From NCBI RefSeq assembly GCF_000332495.1, contig NZ_AOGW02000008.1, positions 1-60,000 on the forward strand: DNA of 60,000 bases, written 5' to 3'. How positions within the stretch are numbered: the first letter of the stretch is position 1; every line of letters starts with the position of its first letter. Made by a program: the position numbers and the translations under genes. The DNA is from Leptospira terpstrae serovar Hualin str. LT 11-33 = ATCC 700639 (GTDB lineage Bacteria > Spirochaetota > Leptospiria > Leptospirales > Leptospiraceae). This document shows, one piece after another, positions 8,305 through 17,225 of this stretch. The notes beneath the pieces were generated by a model. That model saw nothing but the letters and a program-made list of their open reading frames with translations. It was not told the origin of the DNA and ran no database searches.

Positions 8305-8838
8305 TCATAATTTTCTAAAATTGATTCGGTAAGGTGTGATTGCCGAGGATACTGCTCTTCCCTGGCATTGGTAATCGGAAGGATTGACAAGGCCTGAAGA
8401 TTGTAACGAATACATTTTCCCTGTTTCCAAAACAACCTGTTTGGGACCCACAAAAGTGGATGAAAAAAGTTCCGTCCCTCCCTCCTTCAAAGCCACAACA
8501 TAATCAAATCTACTGGAATTGCAGCTGGAGGAAGTGAGAGTTTGCCTCCCGGACGTTGCAGTGACCTCATATGTTCCATTCGATTGTACAGTGATTGAAC
8601 CACTCACCGCTGAAACACTACAAATGGAAATTGGGTTAGCACCTAAAACAAAAGGGGAATTTGCATTTTCATTCGTGAGGTACTGACAAGGCGGAGTGAC
8701 TAGAACATAAAGCACAAGAGCATCTGCCATAGAATCTCCGGTAAGTCGAGTGCCGGGAATTAGTCCCTCTTCTTTCTCGTTTGAACAAGACCAAAAGAAA
8801 AGGGTTAGAAGTGGTAACCAAACCAAATATTTTAACAT
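8305..8838 (-). CDS. Hypothetical lipoprotein
   Basis: A 177-residue protein with a clear signal peptide and lipobox (LTLFFWSC, Cys18), then a charged EKEEG linker. The mature part is Ser/Thr-rich and beta-like (SGSITVQSNGTYEVTATSG) with several Cys residues that could form disulphides. No domain recognised. Its ATG comes 6 nt after a terminator-like hairpin, and no separate ribosome-binding site is visible. Confidence 0.6.
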   Translation of the reverse strand: MLKYLVWLPLLTLFFWSCSNEKEEGLIPGTRLTGDSMADALVLYVLVTPPCQYLTNENANSPFVLGANPISICSVSAVSGSITVQSNGTYEVTATSGRQTLTSSSCNSSRFDYVVALKEGGTELFSSTFVGPKQVVLETGKMYSLQSSGLVNPSDYQCQGRAVSSAITPYRINFRKL

Positions 8839-8870
8839 TGAAAAACCTACTTAGTATTTTCTAAGTAGGT
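8838..8870 (-). terminator. Intrinsic terminator between two lipoprotein genes
   Basis: On the minus strand ACCTACTTAG, a 6-nt loop and CTAAGTAGGT form a perfect 10-bp stem (8845-8870), followed by five T residues. It sits between the genes starting at 9813 and 8838 and runs up to the latter's ATG. Confidence 0.75.
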
Positions 8871-8931
8871 AAGGATTTTGTCCGTTTGGTTCTCCCATTG
8901 AATCAAAAAATAGTACTCTTTTGAAAAAAGT

Positions 8932-9813
8932 TTAAAATCCGCATTTTGTATCCATTTCACATGCGAACCGACTCGTAAAACATTGAGAAGAATTGGAACA
9001 AACATGGGGAGAAGGAAACATACAAGTGGATGTCTGCGAAATCGACCGACAGGTCCGATTTGTTTTTTCTTCATCTGTGACTACAATGTATTGAAAAGAC
9101 GTTTGGATTCTTAAATTGGGATTTGTTTTTAACTGAGCCGATACAGTAAAGAATCGAAATTCATTTTTTGTAGTTTCTGTTGGTGTCCCAAAGAAAACTC
9201 CCGTTACTGGATGCAATTGGATTCCTGCAGATACGGGGGAATCAATTACAAATTCGATTTCTCCTAAACTTCGTAAAAGATCCAATGAATTTCCCGAATA
9301 GTTAGGAGAAATTGGTTCCATTGGTATTCCAAGATCAAACTTTAAGGAACGAATGGAATGACGAAACGATCCGAGACAAGGTATAGAAAATTGAAAATTA
9401 CTATCAGTTTTCCCAGTAGATCGCAATACAAAAGTTGAATCCGGACAAAGATGAAGGGACACGGTAATTTTTGAATCCGTGACTTCGGTAAATTGCAAAA
9501 ATTTGGAATAATCATCACCAAACAATTGTTTTTCTGTTAAATGACTCAAATTTTCACCTTCGATCAAGAAGTTAGAATTTTCCATAACTATGTTTGGTGA
9601 AATGGAACGGATGGAATAGGAATTTTCTAAACCTGATCCAAAGGTTTCTGGTATTTTTTTATCTTCCAAAAACGGAGTACTAAGACTAAGTAAACTCGCA
9701 AACCAAGATTCTTTGGCACTCCCCTCCTTGGGAGCACAACTCAAGAGAAAAAAACAATACATTGCTATGGAACTTAGAGTTAAATTAAAAAACCAAATGA
9801 TTTTTTTTGACAT
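8932..9813 (-). CDS. Hypothetical lipoprotein with Ig-like (putative He_PIG) region
   Basis: The start at 9813 (MSKKIIW) is preferred to an upstream GTG because AAGAGGTGG precedes it. The 293-residue protein has a signal peptide with lipobox FFLLSC. The middle (SIRSISPNIVMENSNFLIEG) looks like an IPT/TIG-style beta domain. Later, PVSAGIQLHPVTGVFFGTPT resembles the putative Ig repeat in which a GxxxGTPT turn is common. The tail is Cys-rich with six Cys in the last 40 residues. Probably surface-exposed or periplasmic; function unknown. The ribosome-binding site lies in a small hairpin (9821-9840). Confidence 0.6.
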   Translation of the reverse strand: MSKKIIWFFNLTLSSIAMYCFFLLSCAPKEGSAKESWFASLLSLSTPFLEDKKIPETFGSGLENSYSIRSISPNIVMENSNFLIEGENLSHLTEKQLFGDDYSKFLQFTEVTDSKITVSLHLCPDSTFVLRSTGKTDSNFQFSIPCLGSFRHSIRSLKFDLGIPMEPISPNYSGNSLDLLRSLGEIEFVIDSPVSAGIQLHPVTGVFFGTPTETTKNEFRFFTVSAQLKTNPNLRIQTSFQYIVVTDEEKTNRTCRSISQTSTCMFPSPHVCSNSSQCFTSRFACEMDTKCGF

Positions 9814-9820
9814 CGTTACC

Positions 9821-9840
9821 ACCTCTTAATAAGAAGAGGT
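9821..9840 (-). promoter_or_regulatory. Hairpin covering the ribosome-binding site
   Basis: On the minus strand ACCTCTT and AAGAGGT form a 7-bp stem with a 6-nt loop. The second arm overlaps the AAGAGGTGG Shine-Dalgarno sequence of the lipoprotein starting at 9813. Confidence 0.4.
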
Positions 9841-9925
9841 TAGAAACGAAAGGGCTGGGCAAAAAAAATCGTCAATGTGCTCCAATTCCAAAAAAAGTTA
9901 GAGGAACCAATGTAGGAAAAAGGTA

Positions 9926-10483
9926 TCAAATTTCCAAAAAAGCACTGATAATCAAGTAAATCGGAAATAGTGTTAAAAATATAAAAAATACAGCGATTAC
10001 AATTTTGGCAGTGATTTGAATGGGACCTAGGTTCTCACTGATTTGTAAATGTTCTGAATGAGAGAGTAATTGAAGATTATGGTACAACTTCAGAATATCT
10101 GAATTTTGCAAATTGCCTCTAAAAAAATAAAATTCTCCACTAACTAAATTAATTTTTATATAGGATTGGTCGCTTTCGGAATTACCATCCAAATAAAAGG
10201 AAACAAAGTTTGTCATAGCAAAAACAATATTTTTATTTCCTAAATTTACCACAAAATCATTGTTATTTGAATCAATAAAAACAGAACATTTGTGAATTCT
10301 ATTTTTCCAGGAAATGTAGAGATAGATTAAACAAACTACCGATAACAGAAAAAACATAGATCCGAAAAAGAACTTTTTATAAATGAAAATCAAAGATAGT
10401 AAAAAAACAAAAAATGCAAAAATGCTAGAATACAATTCCCAAAGAATTCCTCGTCCCAAATATTCTAAATTTTCAAAGTTCAT
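9926..10483 (-). CDS. Hypothetical membrane protein with a PH-like core
   Basis: A 185-residue protein with two closely spaced transmembrane helices near residues 15-55, a soluble middle of about 95 residues, and a C-terminal helix (IVIAVFFIFLTLFPIYLII). The soluble part alternates strands (CSVFIDSNNNDFVVNLG ... SYIKINLVSGEFYFFRG), which resembles bacterial PH-like membrane proteins, but this is only a shape argument. The coding region is unusually rich in Phe and Ile. It is isolated, with no obvious operon partner. Confidence 0.5.
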   Translation of the reverse strand: MNFENLEYLGRGILWELYSSIFAFFVFLLSLIFIYKKFFFGSMFFLLSVVCLIYLYISWKNRIHKCSVFIDSNNNDFVVNLGNKNIVFAMTNFVSFYLDGNSESDQSYIKINLVSGEFYFFRGNLQNSDILKLYHNLQLLSHSEHLQISENLGPIQITAKIVIAVFFIFLTLFPIYLIISAFLEI

Positions 10484-10705
10484 ATTGAAGATGCAATTCA
10501 GAAAATTGCCTTTCTAATTTCTAACCAAATGTTTTTAAAAAAAATTGATAGTTCTATATGTTTACAATAGAAGGGTGAGGTTCATATCTGTTGTTTAGAA
10601 AACCAAAACCCAATCTGGATGAAATTCGAAAATCGGATTTTGATTTTCTCGTCGTTTTCTAACTATGTGTTGGTTCTCAATACCACCTAACACATATTAA
10701 AAAAA

Positions 10706-11734
10706 TCATTCGCAACTGGCAGTCATTACTTTAGAAGGCGAATCGAAAGAAACCGCAACGAATTTTTTGTTTGCATAGGTAATGGATTTCCATGATTTTT
10801 GCTCTGGGGCCGCTTGTGCTTTCCAATTGATCCCATCGGTCGAGGTCATGATCCGATTGGTCCCATCTTGGGAAATAGCCACAAAAAGACCACCTCCATA
10901 AGCAAGTGAAGTCCATGTGTTTGCTTCCGTAGCTGCCCGTGGCGTCCAAGTAATGCCATCGGGAGAAGACATGGCCCGATTACCAATACCGGTTCCAGAG
11001 ACGGCTACGAAAATATTGTTCCCATATTTGGCTCCAGTCCAAATATTATTTGCAACATCATTACGTTCAGTCCAAGAAATGCCATCGGGAGAAGTAACCA
11101 CTTTTCCCGATGAAGATAATGCCAGAAAAAGTCCATTACCGTAAGTTACTATTTGCCATGGGGTCGTGGCAACTGGAATAGTACGTGATGTCCATGTAAT
11201 TCCATCGGGTGACGTCATTGCCTGATTCGCACCGTTTGAGGAAACAGCAACAAAGGTTCCATTTGCGAAAGTTACAGATGTCCATGAATTTAATACCGCT
11301 GCGTTTCTATCTGTCCATGTAGCACCATCAGGAGAAGACATCACCTTGACAGTTGCCGTTGGGGATACTGTGACAAAGAGTCCATTTCCATACGTAAGAG
11401 AAATAAATGATCCGCCTTCGGACGTAGGGTGCGCTGTCCAAGTGATACCATCAGGGGAAGTCATTGCTGGATTCGCTCCATTCGTTGCGATTGCCACGAA
11501 CTTATTGTCTCCATAAGTAACCGCACTCCATACATTGTCTGCTGCTGAATTTTGAATTGTCCAATTGAGTGTTTTGTTTTGACAACTTAAGTCTTCGGTC
11601 GAGTTACTTGAGGAGGCAAGAGCACCAAGTAATAATAAGGAAAGGGAATCATTATTTTCTTTAGTCGGATTACAACCAATTGCGGAAAAAATAAGCACAC
11701 TTGAAAAAAGAACAGTAAAAAAGATTTTTTTCAT
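10706..11734 (-). CDS. Seven-repeat (SPDGITWT) propeller-like lipoprotein
   Basis: A 342-residue lipoprotein with lipobox FSAIGC (Cys21) and a linker of Leu and Ser. Seven repeats of about 40 residues follow, each with the pattern W-x2-V-x-Y-G-x2-x-F-V-A-V ... M-T-S-P-D-G-I-T-W-T. The last repeat is cut short and ends with Cys. Seven four-stranded units of this kind suggest a seven-bladed beta-propeller resembling sialidase or BNR blades, but no catalytic residues are recognised. It is presumably surface or periplasmic, with a role in binding. A paralogue with the same seven repeats lies at 33987-35039. Within the gene the repeat DNA is itself conserved, which favours unequal recombination. 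Confidence 0.7.
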   Translation of the reverse strand: MKKIFFTVLFSSVLIFSAIGCNPTKENNDSLSLLLLGALASSSNSTEDLSCQNKTLNWTIQNSAADNVWSAVTYGDNKFVAIATNGANPAMTSPDGITWTAHPTSEGGSFISLTYGNGLFVTVSPTATVKVMSSPDGATWTDRNAAVLNSWTSVTFANGTFVAVSSNGANQAMTSPDGITWTSRTIPVATTPWQIVTYGNGLFLALSSSGKVVTSPDGISWTERNDVANNIWTGAKYGNNIFVAVSGTGIGNRAMSSPDGITWTPRAATEANTWTSLAYGGGLFVAISQDGTNRIMTSTDGINWKAQAAPEQKSWKSITYANKKFVAVSFDSPSKVMTASCE

Positions 11735-11976
11735 TTTGGGAACACCATCTAAAATTTAACATTCATCATTCGAATGTCTGAATGGATTGTCAAATCTCAT
11801 TTTCCATTTAACGAATATTAGGAAATAGCTAATTTGCAAAACTTGGCTTATATCACTCTCACTCACGACTGTTTTGTATGGATTTTTGCTACATAGGTGC
11901 AAAACTGCGATTCTAAAAAAAATACAGATCCAATTTAGAAGCGCTAGAGATCCTCGTTTAAAATTTTAACTTAGTT

Positions 11977-13089
11977 TCATTCTTTCTGGATCAACTTTTT
12001 CCACCATCTTTCCATTAGGTTGGGTTCACGAATTTTAACCATTTGTCCAAATTTAGGTGTCAATAAATCGATTTTATAAATCTCAGCTTGTTTCTCCAAT
12101 GATTCTGCTGGTTCATACCAACTATGCAGTGATAGGTTGAACATTCCCCAGTGAACAGGGACTAATCTTTTTCCTTTTAAATCTAAGTGTGCTTTGGCTG
12201 TTTGTTCGGGTAAAACATGTACGGCTTCCCACATCGGATTGTATTGGCCGTTTTCAATAAAGGTTAAGTCAAAAGGTCCATACTTATCACCTATGTCTTT
12301 AAAGTGAACGTCATAACCTGAGTCTCCACTGAAATAGAATCTTTCTTTTTCCCCAATCACTGTCCAAGAAGACCAAAGAGTTTTATTGCCATTCATTCCT
12401 CTTCTACCTGAAAAATGTTGCGCCGGTGTACAAACAATTTTTACTTTTCCGATATCAAAACTACCCCACCAATCAAGCTCCATTAGGCGGTCTTCGGGAA
12501 CACCCCACTCTTTCATATGAGAAGTAACTCCAAGAGGAGTGATAAATTTCGTATTGGTATTTTTAAAAAAATCAATGGTCTGCATATCCAAATGGTCATA
12601 ATGGTCATGCGAAATAACGATATAATCGATAGCGGGCAATTCTTCCAATTTGACTACGGCATCTTGAAACCGTTTTACCATAAAACTAAAGGGAGCAGCG
12701 GATTCAGAAAAAACAGGGTCAAAAAAAAGTATTTTTCCTTCGATGTTCACAAGAAAAGTGGAATGTCCAAACCAAATAAATTTAATACTCTCGTCTGGTT
12801 TTAAAAACTCAGCAAAATCTGGTTTTTCTTCCGGCAATTTTACATCAGGCTTTTGATTTTTATCTCCACCGAAGAAAAATTTGAATGTTAAAGAAAAGAA
12901 ATTTTGGCCTTCTCGCATTTTCTCTAACACATCGGGTCTGCGGTTTACAAACTGTTCTCTGGTTTCGTCATAATGTGTGGATTTTCTAATTTTTTCAAGG
13001 TGAGCACCCTCTGGATCTTTTCCAAAGGCCTTACAATGAAACAGAATCACTGCAAAAGATAATATGAATATGAGCGTAAATTTTTTCAA
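11977..13089 (-). CDS. Metallo-beta-lactamase-fold hydrolase (NAPE-PLD/UlaG-like), lipoprotein
   Basis: A 370-residue protein with a signal peptide ending AVILFHC (lipobox). The MBL fold begins around residue 100 with IKFIWFGHSTFLVNI, then DYIVISHDHYDHLDMQ (HxHxDH zinc motif), a further His in CTPAQHFSGR and YFSGDSGYD. The late His lies in LVPVHWGMF. This order and the WFGHSTFL start are typical of the NAPE-hydrolysing phospholipase D / RomA-type branch, so a phospholipid or acyl-phosphoester substrate is plausible but unproven. It is anchored outside the cytoplasm. A monocistronic gene. Confidence 0.75.
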   Translation of the reverse strand: MKKFTLIFILSFAVILFHCKAFGKDPEGAHLEKIRKSTHYDETREQFVNRRPDVLEKMREGQNFFSLTFKFFFGGDKNQKPDVKLPEEKPDFAEFLKPDESIKFIWFGHSTFLVNIEGKILFFDPVFSESAAPFSFMVKRFQDAVVKLEELPAIDYIVISHDHYDHLDMQTIDFFKNTNTKFITPLGVTSHMKEWGVPEDRLMELDWWGSFDIGKVKIVCTPAQHFSGRRGMNGNKTLWSSWTVIGEKERFYFSGDSGYDVHFKDIGDKYGPFDLTFIENGQYNPMWEAVHVLPEQTAKAHLDLKGKRLVPVHWGMFNLSLHSWYEPAESLEKQAEIYKIDLLTPKFGQMVKIREPNLMERWWKKLIQKE

Positions 13090-13298
13090 AACATCCCTAC
13101 CTGAATTGTAACTTTCATTAGACTACATTGAATTGTAGAATTTGTAAAAATCTTTCTTGGAATTCTAATAGAAAATAAGCGGACAATACATTTCGAAAAT
13201 AACGAAAGCATTCTAAAACCTGTAAAAATTTGTTGTTTTATCTGCAATTCTTAGAGAATGATGAACAAATTTATCAAAAGATCAAACCAGGAAATGAA

Positions 13299-13985
13299 AT
13301 GAGACAACAAATCGTAGTTATATCCATGCTATTCACTTCGTTTTATACCCAACTTTTACCTTGTGAACCATTTGAACCTGTATTTCTAAAACCGGTGGAT
13401 ACTTCCAGGGAAGATAAAGATTTTTTTACCTTCAAACAAAAGTTAGAAAAATCAGTGAAGGAAAAAGATATAAAATTTATTGATTCAATCATCGATCCCA
13501 AGATTTCGTTTGCATTTGATGAAGATGGAATGGGAAAATCAAAATTTCTGAAATATTGGAAACTTGATAAAAATCCCAAAAATTCAGAGTTCTGGGATGA
13601 ACTTTCTCAAACCATCAATCTAGGGTTTACCTATAAAGACAATATCTGGTCTGCTCCTTTTTTATTTAATCTAACACCCGAATCCATTGATTCTTATAGT
13701 TTCTCTCTCATTACAGGCAGTACGGTGAATATCAGAAACAAACCTTCTAAAAAAGGTGCCATAGTAACACAGCTTAGCTGGGAATTTGTTAAAAATGAAT
13801 ATGATGAGACAATCCCAAAACAAGTTCCCAATGAACCATGCAATTGGAAAAAAGTTTGTATCTCCGATGGCCAAGTGGGTTACATTTGCGAACAATACTT
13901 ACGTAGTCCCATGGACCACCGAGTGGGTTTTTCCAAAAAAAACAAAAACTGGATGATGATATTCTTTGTGGAAGGTGGAGATTAA
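13299..13985 (+). CDS. Exported protein with SH3-like domain
   Basis: The frame is open from 13230, but the ATG at 13299 gives a proper signal sequence (MRQQIVVISMLFTSF), with AGGAAA a few bases before it; a lipidated Cys in LLPC is possible. The mature N-terminal half is charged and helical with no recognised domain. From about residue 140 the sequence GSTVNIRNKPSKKGAIVTQL matches the bacterial SH3 pattern (V-N-I-R-x2-P ... G), followed by VSIC-type strands ending VGYICEQYL. SH3 domains of this type bind peptidoglycan or proteins. It stands alone on the plus strand. Confidence 0.6.
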   Translation: MRQQIVVISMLFTSFYTQLLPCEPFEPVFLKPVDTSREDKDFFTFKQKLEKSVKEKDIKFIDSIIDPKISFAFDEDGMGKSKFLKYWKLDKNPKNSEFWDELSQTINLGFTYKDNIWSAPFLFNLTPESIDSYSFSLITGSTVNIRNKPSKKGAIVTQLSWEFVKNEYDETIPKQVPNEPCNWKKVCISDGQVGYICEQYLRSPMDHRVGFSKKNKNWMMIFFVEGGD

Positions 13986-14037
13986 ACTCGGTAGATACAA
14001 TCTGCTTTAAAGAAAATGGATACCAATCTAAATTAAT

Positions 14038-15276
14038 TTAATAAGAAACGATTTCTATTGAAAATGGATTGGTACCTGCGGTCACAGGAAATCCTCCCAA
14101 AGGCGAAAGTGTTCCATCACTTCCTATAGAAAAACCAGAGACAGTTCCACCTTCCGTATTAGAGGAATACAAAAACTTTCCGCTTGGGTCAATACTCAGT
14201 CCAATTGGACTAAATCCCGATGGGAAGGGAGACCCACTTATAGGCGTTAAAGACCCGGTCACTGGTTGAATAGAATAAGCAGAAATGGTCCCTTGCCCAG
14301 TTCCACTATTGGCAACAAAAACAAACCGGTTCCATGGATCAGAAATTGTGAAACCTGGAGCAACTCCAGCTGAAATAGAAGTTTGGACTAATAAACCACC
14401 AGACTCGCTATTTCTTATCAAAGGGAATACATCATTAGAAAAATAATTAGATCCATAAACAAATTGATCATTTGCCGAAATAGCTAAGGAAAGATTGTTT
14501 TCACCCGTTTGATATACATTAATCGAAGTTAAACCTCCAGTCGTAGAATTTAATGCAAACGCCTGAATTCCAGATATATTTCCCGAAGCGCAGGTCAGTC
14601 CCGCGTATAAATGTTTACCCTTCGAATCAAAAGCCATCCTTCCTACAGCGCCAGCTGTAGGATTTGCAGTACTGATAGCAGGCGTTAGGCTTGAAATATT
14701 TCCCGTGGGATCAATTGCCAAACGATGGATTTGCTGAGTCGTTTCTGAACTAGCGAATAGGAAGTTACCATTTGGATCTAAAGCCAAGGAATACGGAGTT
14801 GTCGGAAGAACCAAATCGGGATGTTTGATAGATAAAGCACCCGTTTCAGGATTCAGTTTCAGTATAGAAACAGAAGTATTACCGATGTTAGCCACATACA
14901 CGGTATCCCCTGCCGCATTGGTTATAGAAAAACGTGGGCGGTTAGTCAATTGGAATGGGGATCCATCCACCTGCGAAATTTCACCCGTGGTAGGACTAAT
15001 CCGATATACGTTGATACTGCTTGTGGCTGTGGACAAACCTACGTTGGTAACAAGTAAAAAACGGGGAATTTTGATCCTTGGGATCTTAATCTTAGCACCA
15101 CAAAAATGAGTATTTTCACCAGTGCCAATGAGAACAGCTAAGGTTTCGAAATAGGAAGCGGAGTCAGGATCACAGGTTGCATTGAGTTTTGTAGGTTGGC
15201 ATTGGAAAAATATTGCCAAAAGGGAAATCATACAAAGAATTTTTTTAGAATGGGCAATCAATGGACGACGATTCAT
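14038..15276 (-). CDS. YVTN/lactonase-type beta-propeller lipoprotein with the N-terminal CDxxS module
   Basis: The start at 15276 (MNRRPLIAHSK) is preferred to a GTG at 15297. About 412 residues. The signal peptide ends LLAIFFQC; then comes the module PTKLNATCDPDSASYFETL ... FCG, which recurs in three other lipoproteins of the window. From about residue 75 there are repeating units such as N-x-SVSILKLNPETGAL and DPSGKFLYSSN, each with the DP-x-G-x-F-L-Y turn of YVTN/6-phosphogluconolactonase-like seven-bladed propellers. Enzymatic activity is unlikely to be inferable; binding or a structural role at the cell surface is more probable. Convergent with the SH3-like gene. Confidence 0.7.
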   Translation of the reverse strand: MNRRPLIAHSKKILCMISLLAIFFQCQPTKLNATCDPDSASYFETLAVLIGTGENTHFCGAKIKIPRIKIPRFLLVTNVGLSTATSSINVYRISPTTGEISQVDGSPFQLTNRPRFSITNAAGDTVYVANIGNTSVSILKLNPETGALSIKHPDLVLPTTPYSLALDPNGNFLFASSETTQQIHRLAIDPTGNISSLTPAISTANPTAGAVGRMAFDSKGKHLYAGLTCASGNISGIQAFALNSTTGGLTSINVYQTGENNLSLAISANDQFVYGSNYFSNDVFPLIRNSESGGLLVQTSISAGVAPGFTISDPWNRFVFVANSGTGQGTISAYSIQPVTGSLTPISGSPFPSGFSPIGLSIDPSGKFLYSSNTEGGTVSGFSIGSDGTLSPLGGFPVTAGTNPFSIEIVSY

Positions 15277-15436
15277 TCCGAATACAATGCTTTTCACTAA
15301 GCAGATATTTCTTTCCGATAAAAAAACCTCAAACTTAATTCGTGTTTTCTATTAAAAATATTAATTTATTTTCGCAACTGAAAAGTATTCAAGGGGCGTT
15401 CCCATTAGATTCTAATTTGGAAATTTATTCCAAAAA

Positions 15437-15488
15437 TGGGCCGGGCTCCTTCGGGGTCCGCTTCGCTCCCGTTCGCCTAACAGCGAAC
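15437..15488. repeat. GC-rich intergenic element with inverted repeats
   Basis: A patch far richer in G+C than its surroundings lies between the propeller and LytTR genes (it includes CCGGGCTCCTTCGGGG). At its end GTTCGC and GCGAAC form a 6-bp stem with a 6-nt loop. It is similar in style to, but not clearly the same as, the repeats at 55416 and 59890. Confidence 0.4.
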
Positions 15489-15529
15489 CAAACCCTCCAG
15501 ATCCCTAACGCAAAAAAAAACATACTCTT

Positions 15530-16219
15530 TTATAATTTTGATTTTAATTCTTTATAGTAATTTCGGCCCATCTTTAGCAAAGTTCCTGTTGAAAGTTCTA
15601 TTTGGTATGAGCCACCCTTCGAAGTGATAATTTTTTTAATCTGTTTTCCATTCACAAGAAAAGACCGGTGAATCTGCAGAAAATGTGCAGGCAATACTTT
15701 AAAAATCGAATCAAGACTTTTGTTATGAACAAACATTTCCCCAGTTTTTTTATATACCTTCACTCGTTTGTCAAAAGACTGAACATACAAAATGTCCTTA
15801 GTTGCAATTAAGTTTACACTACTTTCTTGTTTAATGCCTATGTATTTCGTTTTTGTTCCGACACTGTTTGTTTGAAACTTTTGAAGTGCTTTTATCATTC
15901 GGTCTTTGGAGATAGGTTTCGGAACAAAATCTAATACCCCGTAGTCAAATGCTCTGATTGCCTCTGCAGTATTTCCGGATGTGATTATGGTTAAAAAAGA
16001 AGCAGCAGAAGTCTCTTTTAATAAATCGAAACCTATATCACCATCCAAATTTAGATCCAAAAATAATAAATCGATTTCATTTTCTTGAATGAAACACTGA
16101 GAGCCAATTAAACTTTTTTCAATACGTAGAGATGTAATTTTAGTTTTTAGAAGTTCACGTAACATTCGTTCGAGTCCCCTAGCCGCTACAATTTCATCTT
16201 CTACGATTAAAATTCTCAA
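15530..16219 (-). CDS. LytTR-family response regulator
   Basis: A 229-residue response regulator. The receiver domain has acidic residues in ILIVEDE, the phospho-acceptor in LLFLDLNLDG (about residue 54), Thr/Ser at TIITSGN and Lys in FVPKPIS. The C-terminal LytTR DNA-binding domain runs from about residue 128 (IGIKQESSVNLIATKDILYVQS) through HKSLDSIFKVLPAHFLQIHRSFLVN, with the typical IHRSFLVN motif. The start codon is TTG at 16219, supported by AGGAG 6 nt upstream; no ATG fits. It probably answers to the LytS-type kinase encoded at 17226-19037, with one outer-membrane protein gene between them. Confidence 0.9.
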   Translation of the reverse strand: MRILIVEDEIVAARGLERMLRELLKTKITSLRIEKSLIGSQCFIQENEIDLLFLDLNLDGDIGFDLLKETSAASFLTIITSGNTAEAIRAFDYGVLDFVPKPISKDRMIKALQKFQTNSVGTKTKYIGIKQESSVNLIATKDILYVQSFDKRVKVYKKTGEMFVHNKSLDSIFKVLPAHFLQIHRSFLVNGKQIKKIITSKGGSYQIELSTGTLLKMGRNYYKELKSKL

Positions 16220-16236
16220 ATTCTACTCCTATTTAA

Positions 16237-17136
16237 TTATTGTTCAAGTCGATATTGCACGTTTGATAAATTCACAAATACACCAATCATTGCTTGGTAG
16301 GAATTTAAAGTACGCATGGAAAACTGATCCGCTTTTAAAAATTCTCGATAATAATCTACTTCTGCTTTAATTCCAAAATACCGACCTAAATAAATATTCA
16401 ATCCTGCTCCAACCCCTACGATACTTCCAATACCACTAGAGATCTGGTTGCTATAAACAAACCTGTCATGAGTGATTCCTGAATGTGCCTCACCTGTGAA
16501 GGAAACAACACCAGCCCTTGCCACAAGATAAGGATCGAAAAAATTTCTAGGTATGGGATGGTAGGTGGCAAGAAAACTCATTGAATTTCCGCGATAAATT
16601 GTCCGTTCACGGGGAATGGGATCAACATATTCTTTATAATATGATAAACCAGGAATTACATCTTGTCTTTTGGCATTCATAGAATTTTGCATCACAGTAA
16701 ATCCAAGTCCTATTTTTTCTTTCCATCCATATTCAAAATCAAACTGAGATGCAACTCCCGGGGTGTATGTCGGTTTAAAGTACAAACCTGGATCTTGACT
16801 GCGTATCGAACCTTGAGGATAATAGTCTTGGCTCACTTCTTTTGTTACAATCTTATATTGTAATGCACTATCATAGTTTTTTTCGTGACTAATAAATGAT
16901 CCGCTAGGTGCCAATGTTCCTCCCCCCATAAAACTAATTAAAAAAGCACCTTCATAAAAACCTGGTGGGTATTTTAATTTTGCGTAATATTTATCCAGAT
17001 CTGAGTTAATTTTCTGCGTTTCCTCAGGAACTTGACTTACCAAAGGTTTATCCTCCTTTTTCATCAGAGGTTCTGCAAAACTAATATTTGCAGATAACAA
17101 AAGAAAGGTTATCATTAGTGTTTTTGTATTCATCAT
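16237..17136 (-). CDS. Outer-membrane beta-barrel protein
   Basis: A 299-residue protein with a Sec signal peptide (LMITFLLLSANISFA) and a Pro/Lys-rich linker. A run of amphipathic strands rich in Gly and aromatics follows (GAFLISFMGGGTLAPSG, FDFEYGWKEKIGLGF, IGSIVGVGAGLNIYLGRYFG), the usual look of a small OmpW/OMP_b-brl barrel. It lies between the histidine kinase and the LytTR regulator, 17 bp from the latter, and so is probably a member of the same unit. Ligand unknown. Confidence 0.65.
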   Translation of the reverse strand: MMNTKTLMITFLLLSANISFAEPLMKKEDKPLVSQVPEETQKINSDLDKYYAKLKYPPGFYEGAFLISFMGGGTLAPSGSFISHEKNYDSALQYKIVTKEVSQDYYPQGSIRSQDPGLYFKPTYTPGVASQFDFEYGWKEKIGLGFTVMQNSMNAKRQDVIPGLSYYKEYVDPIPRERTIYRGNSMSFLATYHPIPRNFFDPYLVARAGVVSFTGEAHSGITHDRFVYSNQISSGIGSIVGVGAGLNIYLGRYFGIKAEVDYYREFLKADQFSMRTLNSYQAMIGVFVNLSNVQYRLEQ

Positions 17137-17225
17137 TTTATCCTTAGGGGTAGGATAATGATGGCATCAAAACTTACAAAAGAAATGGAGCGAAGTGCAT
17201 TCTAAAGGTGTGAATGGCACCTAAT

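Noticed and set aside
8247..8453. A 68-codon minus frame overlapping the 3' end of the lipoprotein at 8305
   Set aside because: It lies in another frame of a better-supported gene and lacks a ribosome-binding site.
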